64,000 nt of DNA, taken from the NCBI GenBank assembly GCA_025345505.1, contig JANVCC010000040.1, forward strand, positions 13,918,023-13,982,022. The letters are read 5' to 3'. The notes beneath the pieces were generated by a model that was not told the DNA's origin, searched no databases, and saw nothing but the letters and a program-made list of their open reading frames with translations. The position numbers and the translations under genes were made by a program. Shown in pieces: positions 1 to 11,090 of the stretch (the first letter of the stretch is position 1; the number at the start of each line of letters is the position of its first letter). The DNA comes from Todiramphus chloris collaris. Its lineage: Eukaryota; Chordata; Aves; Coraciiformes; Alcedinidae.

Positions 1-2349
1 TTTACCAGCTTTTTATTGATACAGTCTACAGGGCAAAGGCTAAAATATAGTGGCATACTCTGTGTATTTCAGGCTAGAATGGATTTGTTTTCTGTTAAAC
101 CTGCCCTCACCGCTTTCAAGCAGACAAAATGGAGACTTTTCATGTACTCCCTTCATCCGGTCACTGGTAGGTCCTGGACAGTGCTGTGAAATATCTGTGA
201 GGAAAAGGGAAGTTACTAAAAAACTGCTGCTGTTCATTTTGCCTTGCAAAATGTTTATGTGGCCCGCTGGCAAGAAGGCATTATGATTTACCTTGAATGA
301 TCCCTGGACAATAGCACTGTATAGCAGTAAACAAGATAAATTCCAGATTAAATATTCAATAAATTGTCGAATTCACATCTGCATCAACTGGATACATGCA
401 AGTAAATGAAAGGAAATGCTCTGCAAGTGGCTGGACTTGGATGATGCATGTATGCCTTATGCTCTCAAATCCATTCCTTGGCTGCAGCCAGGAACTACTG
501 TTGGAAGTATAAAGACAGGCCTGAGAGTCTTGAAGGCTCCCCTATTGGAAGGAAAGGCATCTGTGGAAAGGCTGATCATACACATCTGTGGAAAGGCTGA
601 TCATACATTTCTGCCAGCAGGAACAAAACAGACCTGACCTTTTTTTTTTGTCTGTGTATCAGCTAAGACATTATGCTGTGGCTACAACTGAGATGATTTT
701 TTTTTTTTTTGAGTTTGTACTCATACAAAATTGATTGTCCCAGAAAACTAGTATTGAGGTCAAGATGGTTATGACACCTTACTGAGAATTGATTTTTTGG
801 GGGGAAGGGGAGGGATATGCTTTTTATTCTGTCTTAATAAATATCCTCTATTTTTCTCCACTAGCACGAAGGTGTGCCTGTATGTGCCCGTTCTAATACC
901 CAGTGCAAGTGTAAGCTGTTCAAAGCAAAATGATTCATACTAATTTAGGTCAAAATTGGCGTAAATTCAGTCCACTGGATCGATGCAAAGAAGCTGGGGT
1001 TGTTGAATCTGCTCTGGCCTCCAGGGTCAGTCACATTGCCCTGCTTATTGCTTGGTTGATTATAAAAGACAAAGCATTGAACGTCTGGATCAAGAAATGC
1101 TATACAGAAGGTGCTATTGACATTTACACACTCTTTAGTAGGCACTGTTATCTTGGGAACCTCTTTCGGTGGACATACTGAAGTCAGTGGCTAATCATTT
1201 GGTAGGGCATCTTTGAAAACTGAAATTATTACGGCAGTGTTTCTTTCCTTGAACCAACGCTCTAATGATGGGGAAGGCAAAGGCAATCTTATATAAAGAA
1301 ATAGGGTCATTTCTGCTATTGCAATTTCTCAGTTTGTGACATTTGAGAAAGACTTTGTACTTGTCAATGAGCTGGTGATTAAACATTGTATCATCTTGAG
1401 ATGGTATCTCTAAAAAGTATCTGTATGAACATATAATGTTAGAAACAAAATATTGCTATAGAGAAATGACTATTGGACTTGTTATTTTAAAACAATCAAG
1501 TATCTAATTTAGAAAGCTAGAAAAATAAAAAATGTTGTCAAAATAAGAGTAAAAAAAGCAAAGCATATGGCTACAAAATGTTGTGAAACATGCTTTCAAA
1601 TTGGGGGATACATCACAGTTTTGCATGATTTCAGGAACAGATAATGCAGCGTTTTCATTTGCATTTGAAACGATTAGTTGCCTGCAATGCTGTAAAGTCC
1701 TGTGTGCCCCATGACATCATATACCCTTCACACCCTCTGTACCTGTGTTGTGTATATACTCCACTATAGTGTTGCAACTTGTTGAAGAATTTATGCATCG
1801 CTTTCAGGACTGACAGTGATCACTTCACTCTCTACCTTGACTGGAAGAGGACTTGCTACGTGCCAAGTTCTTAAACTGATGTGAAGATTCAGTTGCAATA
1901 TTAATTATGGAAGAGCAACATGCTGTGCAGTGTTCCCATTATGTGCTTTCTTAGTCCTTTTGATATTCTTTGCTCTTTATGGAACTTGGAGAAAAAAGTT
2001 TTGCCAGCTTCTAGGAAATGATGGACCACAATACCACCTCGTTGCACTCTTCTGTACTCCTCTAGCATCTAGAAAGAAACAGATTCTGATAATAGTGATC
2101 AAGAAAATAATTTATTTTCTGCCAAGACAGCTCAAATGGTGCTTTTCATTTCATAGGGAAGGAAAAAGAAACTAAGCAACATGCTACCAAAGGCTTTTTA
2201 TATTCCTGAAAAGGCTTTCTGCCTGATTTCATGGTATTACATAATTATATGCCATTCAGTCCTGTATCTCATACAAATCTAAGGCAATAAAAAAAACCAA
2301 AAAAACCAGCAAATTTCATTTGCAAATACTGGGAATTACTTAAAACTTG
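1..2349. other. Gene-free stretch, window start
   Basis: No coding exon or RNA gene is recognised. The sequence is AT-rich with several T runs, for example near 640 and 700. Open frames on both strands are under 90 codons and overlap one another, as expected by chance. The first 20 bases contain a reverse-strand poly(A)-signal hexamer (TTTATT at 12-17). This could belong to a minus-strand transcript ending just outside the window, but one hexamer is weak evidence. The only structured element seen is the 25-bp duplication at 558-607. Confidence 0.6.
558..607. repeat. 25-bp perfect tandem duplication (2 copies)
   Basis: Two adjacent identical 25-base units occur at 558-582 and 583-607; each begins CATCTGTGGAAAGG and ends GATCATACA. 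There is no third copy. Perfect identity suggests a recent local slippage duplication, or an assembly duplication. It lies outside any recognised element. Confidence 0.9.
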
Positions 2350-2448
2350 CCTGGACAGTCAGATCTCATTGGGGCACCTGTAAGCGGCGTGTTGGACAAG
2401 CTGACTCCCAGAGGTCCCTTCCAGCCTGGGCTGTTCCATGTTTCTGTG
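2350..2448 (+). mobile_element. CR1 LINE 3'-end fragment
   Basis: The segment matches the terminal 3' untranslated region of avian CR1. It has the run from CAGATCTCATTGGGGCACC through GTTGGACAAG to CAGAGGTCCCTTCCAGCC, and it ends in a degenerate CR1 tail (GTTCCATGTTTCTGTG). It is severely 5'-truncated, with only about 100 bases left and no reverse-transcriptase coding sequence. CR1 copies are typically truncated this way because reverse transcription starts at the 3' end and aborts early. No target-site duplication is visible, which is usual for CR1. The subfamily is not assigned. Confidence 0.8.
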
Positions 2449-3959
2449 CTGCCCTGCCTGGCAGCAGGCAGAATATTAAGGGCTTTAAGAAGATGGTGGT
2501 GATCAGGACCCATGTTCGGACACAAGCTGTCATTTGGGGGATCTTAGGAAGGTATCTGTTGAAGAAAATTTATACATCTATTAGCCTTTTAAGGAACCTT
2601 GTAAGTGGAAGATGCTGCTGAAGAGCCTTAACAGCAGGCACTGATTGCTCACAGGATCTAAAGACTGCCTCTTCAGCTTATTCAAAGACACACTTGCCAA
2701 AAGATAAGCCTTTTTTCAAGTGTTGACTACAGCTTAGTTTTTGAGAAAACAGGGTGACTTGACATTTTCAGTGATCTTCAATCAGTATTTGAGAAAAGCC
2801 TTCCTAGAAAAGATGACAAGGCCCTTTTCCACTGACCCCAAGGCCCCTTGCTTGGGTCTTGGTCTGTGAGTATGCGCAAGCTGCCTCGCCTTCCTTGGCT
2901 GCTCAGAAACCGGTGCAAGTGCTGCGATGCAGGTGGCTGCTGCTGGGGAGCCCCCAGTTCCCGCAGACACACTGGGCTGTGGTGGGTGGCACATTCCTCT
3001 CAGCAGTGCCGGGACAGTTGTGGCAAGAGTTAGTTGTCATCATAGCTCAGTTTGAAGTTACAAGCCTCTTCTAAATGATATAGCACAATACGTTATTTGA
3101 TACAGAAATGCATGTTTCTTACATGTTCATGGTAAAGAATGGTACGATCCTTTCCCTTTAAAGCCATGGCCCTTACCTTGTGTGGTGAGCATAAACTTCA
3201 TGACAGCTTTAGCTGCCATTTCTGTTCGAGGACTTAAGTTCTTGGGAGATAATAGAGCAGGGCAAGTATATTACTGTAATTCACTAAATTGGCTTCTGAA
3301 ATAAAGTTTTGTTCTTGAATATAGAAAGATATGCATATGAGTATGGCACTGTATATAGTGTGCATATATTTACATTTCTGGCACAATGTGCTTTAGTAGG
3401 AAAGACTTAGTGGTCTATTTTGTGGCAATAGGTAGGATTTCCTTACCAAACTCTGATCAGCTTTTCCATGACTTCAGCCTTTTCAGAACACAAGATGTAA
3501 TAATTACTTCAGATAGTTTGCATAGTTAAATTATTTAAATGTATTCCACTTTCCAGGTTTCAAGGTCACAATGAGATATTAGCTCTTCCTTCTCTTTTGG
3601 TATCGAGTAAGGAGTATGGAACACTTAGAGAAGAAAATTTCCATTAGAACAAATGAATACATAACCAGGCAGGCTTCAGAAGTAGTCATCTGAAGTAATT
3701 ACAAAGTAAAGCAGAGCCTGAAGTGGACAAGTCAGTTTTCCTTGTTTCAAGATGGTTAAAAGTGTTTTAAATGCCTTTTGTGCCATATCCTTGTGACACA
3801 GTAATTGAGAAAGTAGTTTTGCAAATCTCACCTGCAAAAATGTTGCATTTAAAAGAAAAATAAATATTCAAGTGAAACGAAATGTCACCTTGACTAAGAC
3901 TGCTCAATGCAGCATATAAATGAAATGCTCATCTTATTCTCATTCTGACTACCAGCTGC

Positions 3960-3979
3960 TTTTTTTTTTTTTTTTTTTT
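3960..3979. repeat. T20 homopolymer
   Basis: An uninterrupted run of 20 T follows ACCAGCTGC. It could be a decayed retrotransposon tail on the minus strand, but no SINE or processed-pseudogene body is recognisable next to it. It is best treated as a simple repeat. Confidence 0.9.
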
Positions 3980-6251
3980 ATCTGGAAAGGGGACAAAACT
4001 CATGACTGCAATGCTGAAAAGAGCAAAGTCACAAAACTCTGCAGGATCCTTCATTTTCTTAGCTGTAGGTATGTTTATTGAGGTCATTTATTTTCGGATA
4101 GGTCTGTATTATACTTTGACAAAAAAGTTCAATGTAATCTTTTCTAAAAATCCAATCAGCTTTGCAAATTATCAAGTCTCTGCTGTCGTGTGCATGTGCC
4201 TCCCCATGGGGTAACTTTGAATATTTGTAAAATGTCTTAGTGTGTGATAGTTTGAGAGAGATGTATTGATAGACACCAGACATTAATAATAATGATAGTG
4301 TCTCGAGATGTACTGACAGTAATCAGTTACAGAAACTGGTAGGGTTGCTTATGTACTAACAAGAGATGACAGGTACACTGGTGTTTCCAGAAGCTATGGA
4401 AAAGTGTGTGCTTCAATTATTAATATTCATAAATGTTTCTGTATTGGTTCCTCAGACAATCTGGGTGCTAACCACAGGCCCTGCCGTAAGATGCCTGACA
4501 ATGGGAAGTGCAGTGTCTGGGGAGAAATAAGGGGAAGATGAACCACTCTGGTCACAGACAATGCGAAAGAAGGCTGGGTGCTTTCAGCTCCTTGTGCCAG
4601 CTCTACTGCTGTGCTGCCTCCCCACCAAAGAACCCTGCAGGTGCATGTTTCTCCACCAGAAATGCATGTCTGGCTTTTGAACCATAGCAAAACTATACAG
4701 CCAGCTTCTGCTTTTATTTTTTAACAGCTAGATGGTGCTGCGTGTATGTTGAGTGGATAATTACTGTGTAGTTGGAGATCAAGATTCAGATATATGGGAG
4801 AGAATGCAAGTTTGCTGCATGTCCCAAAAGGCTTATAAGCCAAGTAAAAGGGTATATCTTCCCTGCACTTAACCTGCTTCTTTCTTCTCTTGCGGTTAAT
4901 AAAAGCCACAACTCTAGTGTTATAATGAACTAGTGGAAATCTAGAAATGTCTGTTCTGTAGTACTCTGTGGGGTACTCACTTGGGTGAAAATGGTGATGA
5001 CAGGGAGTCTGAGAGAAGCGTCAGTAAACTGAGCCCGAATGGGAGGCAATGAGCAGAAACAGCTGCTGAATTGATTTTATAAGAATCACAGCAAAAGGGG
5101 AGTGACAAAGAGGATGTAATAGAAGACAATGAAATAGCTTTTGGAGGGGTTCCTCCAAGGTGGGAGCAAGGTATGGGGGAAGTATAGAGATACTTGTTGA
5201 TCGATGTGACACATGGGTTCAAGTGCTGATCTTGGGTCAGACTGGAAGTGAGGTTTTATTTTTGAGCAATAAAAGAAAAAGTATAATGGAATGAATGTGA
5301 ATCATGAAGGGCTGTGCAACGGAAGTCGTGTAGTTTGTGTGTGAAAGGGCAGCTGTGAACAGCTGCCATGTAGTCAGAGCTGGCAACTAGGAAGATTACA
5401 ATTAATCAGAACATAAGCAGCTGAGACACCACAAAGTCTGGATTATGTCAGAAAGACTGAGGGAGTTTTTGCTTTTTTTTTGAGAATAATGAAGTGAAAT
5501 ATTTTTGTTGAGGTAACAGCAAATGCTTACCTCTGTGTGCTTTATTATAAAGGGCTCTACAGCTTCCTAGAAATTCATAACAACTGTGTTTTGTGCAGAA
5601 GATGTCAAAGCATAAATGTAAGAGGTCATGGAATTGAAGGTGTCCTAGGCTTTGAGATGGTATCAGTAGCAGGTACCGAATACAGGGAACTGCCTCGAGG
5701 AACAGGAAAATGCTCTTTCAGGACTGGAATGTTTTCAAGGAGCTTGTTCCTGTTTATGTGTGAGAGTTGGCTTTCATATACATTTCACTTACACCTTCTC
5801 ATGTAGAGCCATGCCTCAGTCATCTTAGTGTTTAGTATTTCTCTTCCAGTGGTGGAGAGGTGACAGATACAGAAAATACTGTGTTATTAACATTGATATC
5901 CCATCGAGAATATCAGATAATGAATTCTTTCCCTTTTTGAGAAGCAGAGAATATATGAAAATGGCAGCATTTTAGTACTCTTTCATTATGGTGTTTCTAT
6001 CTACAGGGCTTGCTATTTATGTCTGTAACATTTCTCCTTACTGCTGAGCTCTAAAAATGCTAGATAGGACTAATACAATTATATGCCATAGCTTTATTTA
6101 AACTGCTGTGATTTATGGAAGATATTACAGAGCTATACAAGTTTGGTGTCGAAGTTATTTTCAAGCTGATATTTTTTCCTGGTATTTTCAACTTTAGAAT
6201 GCTGATACTTTACAAATGCTCAGTAGTATAAAGTTAAGACTTCATTTTATC

Positions 6252-6271
6252 TGTGTGTGTGTGTATATATA
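6252..6271. repeat. (TG)n(TA)n microsatellite
   Basis: A short compound dinucleotide repeat has about six TG units followed by about four TA units. Such tracts are common and polymorphic in vertebrate non-coding DNA. No function is implied. Confidence 0.85.
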
Positions 6272-6666
6272 TGTTCAGGCACGTACCAGCATATAGGTAA
6301 AATGTTCACCATCATATCTGTAAAATAATAGATCAAAACTAACGCATATAAAGCAGAGCAGCAGCCTAGGGCAGGTTCTTTGGTGTTGTAAACTGTCACT
6401 CCTTCAATGAGTTTGACCCAGTTTATACTATCTGGGTCACAGTTTCCCTCCTGCATGGGCAAGTATTGGTGTGTAAGTACCCCGGATGGTGATTTAAAGC
6501 TTGTTAATGCATTGCTGAGAGCTTCCTTGACTTTCACAGGTGCTTACATAGATATCTGAGAGGAGAGAGAACTTTTCACACGTCTTTACTACATTTCAGC
6601 TGAAATGGAAAATAGCAAGAGACTGACTCTTCACTTAAAATAACCAACAAACCACAAATCCCAATG

Positions 6667-6716
6667 TTTTGAAATGTTTTATTAATTGGCATTTTGAAAT
6701 GTTTTATTCATTTATA
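6667..6716. repeat. Diverged 25-bp tandem duplication
   Basis: The 17-mer TTTTGAAATGTTTTATT occurs at 6667-6683 and again at 6692-6708, exactly 25 bases apart. The last 8 bases of the two units differ. This is consistent with an old 25-bp tandem duplication that has partly diverged. Confidence 0.7.
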
Positions 6717-7978
6717 GCCTTTGCACTAATCCATAGTATTGTTTCATTGAAGTTAGCTTGGGAATTAATTGTACAGTAGGTATGTTTCTACCATACATAC
6801 ATCTCTTGATAATTAGGAATTTATGGAGTTTATTTCACATATTAGAATTACAAAGATAGGAATTAAGATGCAAAATAAGTCAAAGTGTTGACTGTATTAA
6901 TAATAAAATATTAATACAAAAAAAGCGACATTTACTGGGTTGTAATTTAAATGTCAAAACAAGGGGGTACAAAACAGAGGGCAAAACCTGATGGTATTCT
7001 TGAAATGATATTAAGATCTTAGATGTAAATCTAGTATGGTTTCATCAGTTTCACTCTGTAAGAATAGAAATCTCCTTATTCTTAAATGTGAAATGCATTA
7101 AATTGGTGGTGCCTCTAATAATACAGATGTTTGACTACCTGTGTAGCTCAACTCACCCCAATGGGCATTATCCACATGTAGGAGCTTTGTTGTTTAAAAC
7201 TTGCTCATCAGACTCTGAGATTTGACCCTTTGAGCCAAGTGTGTCAGTGTGGAAGGATTCTCCCTTGTTAGAGGGAAGACTTGTTCCACCTTGGCTTGGG
7301 TGCCTCTAGGAGTCTGTAGAGTAGACTCAGGTGTGGAAAAGGTGGGACTCTTAATTGTATGGTAGGCAAAGTTAATTCTGGGAGTCCAAAGTAATGAATT
7401 ATTCTCCTCCTTTGTGCACTCTACAACTCTCCACATACACTCTGTGCAGCACTACTGAGTTTTTAAGACATGATTCTTTTTAATATACACAGCTCTGCCT
7501 GTAGATCTTGTAACACTTTCTATTCTTCATCTCTACTCAGTAAGGAACCTGAACATGTTGATGTAATCCATGTCCAAAAACCTTTCTAAGTGTTCAGACA
7601 CGTAAGGGGCCTGGTGACAGCAGCTTGTTGTTGTTATTTTTGCACAAGCTTATTTCAGGCTCATAAAATCATTTCCCTCTTTTTAATGAATGCTAGAGTT
7701 TAGAAGTCGAAACTCACCCTAATATGAGATACTAGCTTAACTTCTGCTAAGAGAATGTCGAGTATGTTTTGGAACAAACCCAGTAGATTACTTTTTTTTC
7801 CCTTAAGGATTTGTATGGAAATAGGCTTGTGCTCTCAAAATCACTGTGCTTGATTATAAAGTAAACATGATTTTCTTTAATTCCTAATGTCTGTTTGTCT
7901 CAAATATCAAAACAATGTATCTGAAATACTAATTAAAATCTACAAAGACAAAAGGAAAAATACTTTGATACAAGTAAT

Positions 7979-8010
7979 GTAAAACTTTTCATTTGTAAAA
8001 CTTTTCAGAA
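7979..8010. repeat. 16-bp direct duplication
   Basis: The motif GTAAAACTTTTCA occurs at 7979-7991 and 7995-8007, a spacing of 16 bases. It is a small slippage-type duplication in AT-rich DNA. Confidence 0.65.
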
Positions 8011-10088
8011 TAGAGAAATGACAGAATTTATTGTCACAATATCATTTTTCCCCCTCGTTAAAAACAAAGAAAAAAAAGAAATGCCAAGTATTTTTGTAAA
8101 GTAGTCTTTAAAATTGTATTTCTGATAGGAGTGATTCATATTCTGCAGCAGAGGAACGCTCTCTGCCTGCTAAATGTCTGTGTTGAAGTGGTGCTAAGCC
8201 GTGGTGCTGATCCATGGTGCCACGCAACTCCTATAGGACTTGTCTCCAGCTTGTGAGAAGAGGTTTGTTCATTTGCCAAGGGCACCAGTCTGGAACGCAA
8301 GCTGGAAGCCTGCTCCTCTGACTTGAGGGAGCTGCATGCCCTGGGAAGCTTCAAACTGAAGGAGGATGAGAACTTTTAGTTATGAGCAGGGTCCCACTCT
8401 AATGACCAATATTTGAAAAATGTGATTTCTTCTCCTTGTAGGGAGAAGTTGTAGAGCCTGCACTGCAGAAAGCTGTTAGGCAGCTTCTCCAAGTTTTCCT
8501 GGTGGCCCAGTCAGATGCAGTGTATGCTTCCTGTGAGTCTTGCATTATGTAACCCGGTTCTTTCAGTACATCAGGGAAACAAACAAATCCACTATAAGGT
8601 TTCTCCATCTGAAGACACTTCATGATTAATGTCAGGAAAAAAATTGCATTTTATCACATATGTTCTCTCATCTTCTCTCTTTGAAAATGTAATCCCCTTC
8701 TTTTCCAGCCCTCAGCTGCATAAGTAGCTGTCAAATTTAATATCAGATCACCTGATCTTTTGTATTTAATGGCCCCTGACACTGAGCTGCTGTTTCAGTA
8801 CACTTTAAGTAGGTGCTAAAACATGTGCAATCTTCTTGTTGTCACATTTTTTCTAATATTTTATCCCCCCAAGCAAAAAAAAAAAAAAACCCTCTATCCT
8901 CACCCCTTCTGTCTCGGCAACCCCCATGGGGATCAGTATTTTTTTCCTCTTCCTGATGACTTCCTACCACCACATGCTGCTTGCTTGCTTTTTTTTATGT
9001 AGGTTTTTAAAACGCGTCTAACCTCAGAAACACAGAAACAAGAATAACAATACCTAAGCACTGGCTTAAGTGTGGGGTTAGTTTCCATCAAGGTGTATTA
9101 CGTTTCCTCCAGCCTCGTGCCAGTTGCTGTCATGTGAAGAGGCGATTTTACTCTCAAATCACACAGGAAGCTGCTCCAGTGTGGCCATGGTTCTCCTGGA
9201 TCTTTTGAGGTCTTGTCAAGAGATTGAACTGGGAGCTGCTCTGAGGCTCATAGTCAATAATGAGAACTTTCGGTATGGTGTAATGATTCTTTCTTGTGCA
9301 GATGTTCTCCCTGTCCGACTGCTTAGCGTCCAGGAGTGCGTTGTTGTTGGCTCTCCAACCACCTCTGGATTTGATTTTGATACAGAAGGAAGGGAGCAGG
9401 GCTGCAGAAATCTCAGGAATCTGACAGAGTGCCAAATATTTTACAAAGCCAATTTAAAACATGTGCAAAGGACAGCAAAAAGGAATACTTAATATGCCAA
9501 AATACACCTAATAATTTCAATGGCAAGTCTTGCAGGTTTCTACTGAACCTTCCACTTAATCTTTCTGTCACTGTGTTTATCATTCCTTCCTACCTCTTAC
9601 TCTATATGTCTTTTGAGGCTGGATCTTATTTATGAGGGCTGATTTTAGTCATGGGAAAAGCAATTACAATAATATGATCTCTCTCCTTCTGAAAAATTCA
9701 GGAAGATGAAGACTTCTGCCCACACAGAAAAGGAATGCTGAATCATTTTCCTATTTAACACGTTTTCATGAACATTCATCAAACTGCTCATTTAATCTAG
9801 AGCCTGAAGCAATGAGAGTTTATGAATGAAACTCACAGGACCAGGATCTTCCCTACCATATGTTGCTGCTTCCCTGAAGATAGATGGAGATGAAAACATG
9901 AAAAGCTGTTTATAAAATAAACTAATCCTTGGTAAACTGTGGTTTTGGTCCAGAAATAGCACAGGCAGACTACATCACTGAATAATTTTCCTGTTTAGGT
10001 AGGACCTTCAAAATAAGCATATATAAAAATTGTATCCCTGGAGACACAGATATATGTGAGTAGATGTGCATGCTGCCATTAAGTATGA

Positions 10089-11090
10089 TTGAGAGCAGCT
10101 CTCCAGGGAAGGGCTGGGGGGTTGGGTGAACAGAAAGCTGGATGTGAGCCAGCAATGTCTGCTCACAGCCCAGAATGGCAAATGCATCCTTGGCTGCTTC
10201 AAAAACAGTGTGGCCAGCACGGTGGGGGAGGTGATTCTGCCCCTCTCTGGAGTACTGTACCCATCTCTGAGGTCCCCAGCACACGGAAGACATGGGCCTG
10301 ACCTGTTGGAGCTACAAAGATGATGAAGGGGCTGGAGCACATCCCCTGTGAGGGCAGGCTGAGGGAGTTGGGGTTGTTCAGCCTGGAGAAGTGCTCCAGG
10401 GGGACCTTACAGCAGCCTTCCAGTACTTGAAGGAGGCCTACAGACACGATGCAGAGGGACTTGCCAGTCTTTGTAGTAACAGGATGAAGGGTAATGGTTT
10501 TAAATTGGAAGAGGGTAGATTCAGACTAGATAGAAGGAAGAAATTCTTCACTAAAAGGATAATGAAACAGTGGTACAGGTTGCCCAGATTGGTGGTAGAT
10601 GCCTCATCCTTGGAAACACTCAACAACTGGGCTGGCCAGAGCTCTAAGCAATCTGATCCACAGAATGTTAAGGGTTGGAAGGGACCTTGAAATATCATCA
10701 AGTTCAGTCCCTCTGCCAGAGCAGGGTCACACAGGAACACATCCAGGCGGGTTTGGAAAGTCTCCAGAGAAGGAGACTCCACAGCCTCTCTGGGCAGCCT
10801 GGGCCAGAGCTCTGGCACTTGTCCTATCATTGGACACAAGAGGGAACAGGCTGGCTCCAGCCTCCTGACACTCGCCCTTTACATACTTATAAACATTACT
10901 GATGTCACCCCACAGTCTCCTCCAAGCTGAAGAGCCCCATCTCCCTCGGTCTTTCACCATAAGGTGAAAGCTCCATTCCCTTCATCACCTTTGTGGCTCT
11001 GTTGAAGCCAGCTGAAGGTGTCCCTGCTCACTGAGTGTTGTAAGTAGATGATCTTTAAGGTCTTTTCCAACCCAAGCTATTCTAAGATTA
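10089..11090 (+). mobile_element. CR1 LINE, + strand, split by a later insertion
   Basis: This is a 5'-truncated avian CR1 copy in forward orientation, in two pieces: 10089-10657 and about 11009-11090. The first piece holds the end of ORF2 and the start of the 3' region. Recognisable blocks include CAGCAATGTCTGCTCACAGC, GGGAGGTGATTCTGCCCCTC, GGCTGAGGGAGTTGGGGTTG, TTCAGCCTGGAGAAG, GCAGCCTTCCAGTACTTGAA and GAAGAAATTCTTCACTAAAA. The second piece is the canonical 3' end: AGGTGTCCCTGCTC, AGATGATCTTTAAGG, TTTTCCAACCCAAGC and the tail ATTCTAAGATT. Small internal deletions relative to typical CR1 are apparent, for example around 10243. Open frames here are broken, so there is no intact reverse transcriptase. 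The gap between the pieces is filled by a reverse-oriented CR1. Confidence 0.93.
10658..11008 (-). mobile_element. CR1 LINE, - strand, nested inside the + strand CR1
   Basis: Read forward, this is the reverse complement of a CR1 3' end. It starts with the reversed tail (CACAGAATGTTAAGGGTTGG), then AAGGGACCTTGAAA, CATCCAGGCGGGTTTGGAAA, TCTCCAGAGAAGGAGACTCC, ACAGCCTCTCTGGGCAGCCT, TACTTATAAACATTACTGAT and TCATCACCTTTGTGGCTCT. It is 5'-truncated, and seems to lack a block of several tens of bases near 10825 compared with typical copies of this CR1 type. Its sequence differs clearly from the host CR1, so it belongs to another subfamily. Because it interrupts the + strand copy it must have inserted later. 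Junctions are good to a few bases; no clear target duplication is seen. Confidence 0.9.

Larger units (their letters stand above)
2449..10088. other. Gene-free stretch with simple repeats
   Basis: No gene is recognised. The region is mostly AT-rich unique sequence with a T20 run (3960-3979), a TG/TA microsatellite (6252-6271), an A15 run (8875-8889) and two small direct duplications (6667-6716 and 7979-8010). A 122-codon + strand frame at 9124-9492 overlaps a 93-codon - strand frame. Neither resembles a protein I know, and no convincing exon boundary pair frames them. A slightly GC-richer patch at 2840-3030 also has no identifiable content. Confidence 0.55.

Noticed and set aside
10438-10839. 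133-codon - strand frame
   Set aside because: It crosses the junction between two CR1 copies in opposite orientations, so it is a composite artefact.
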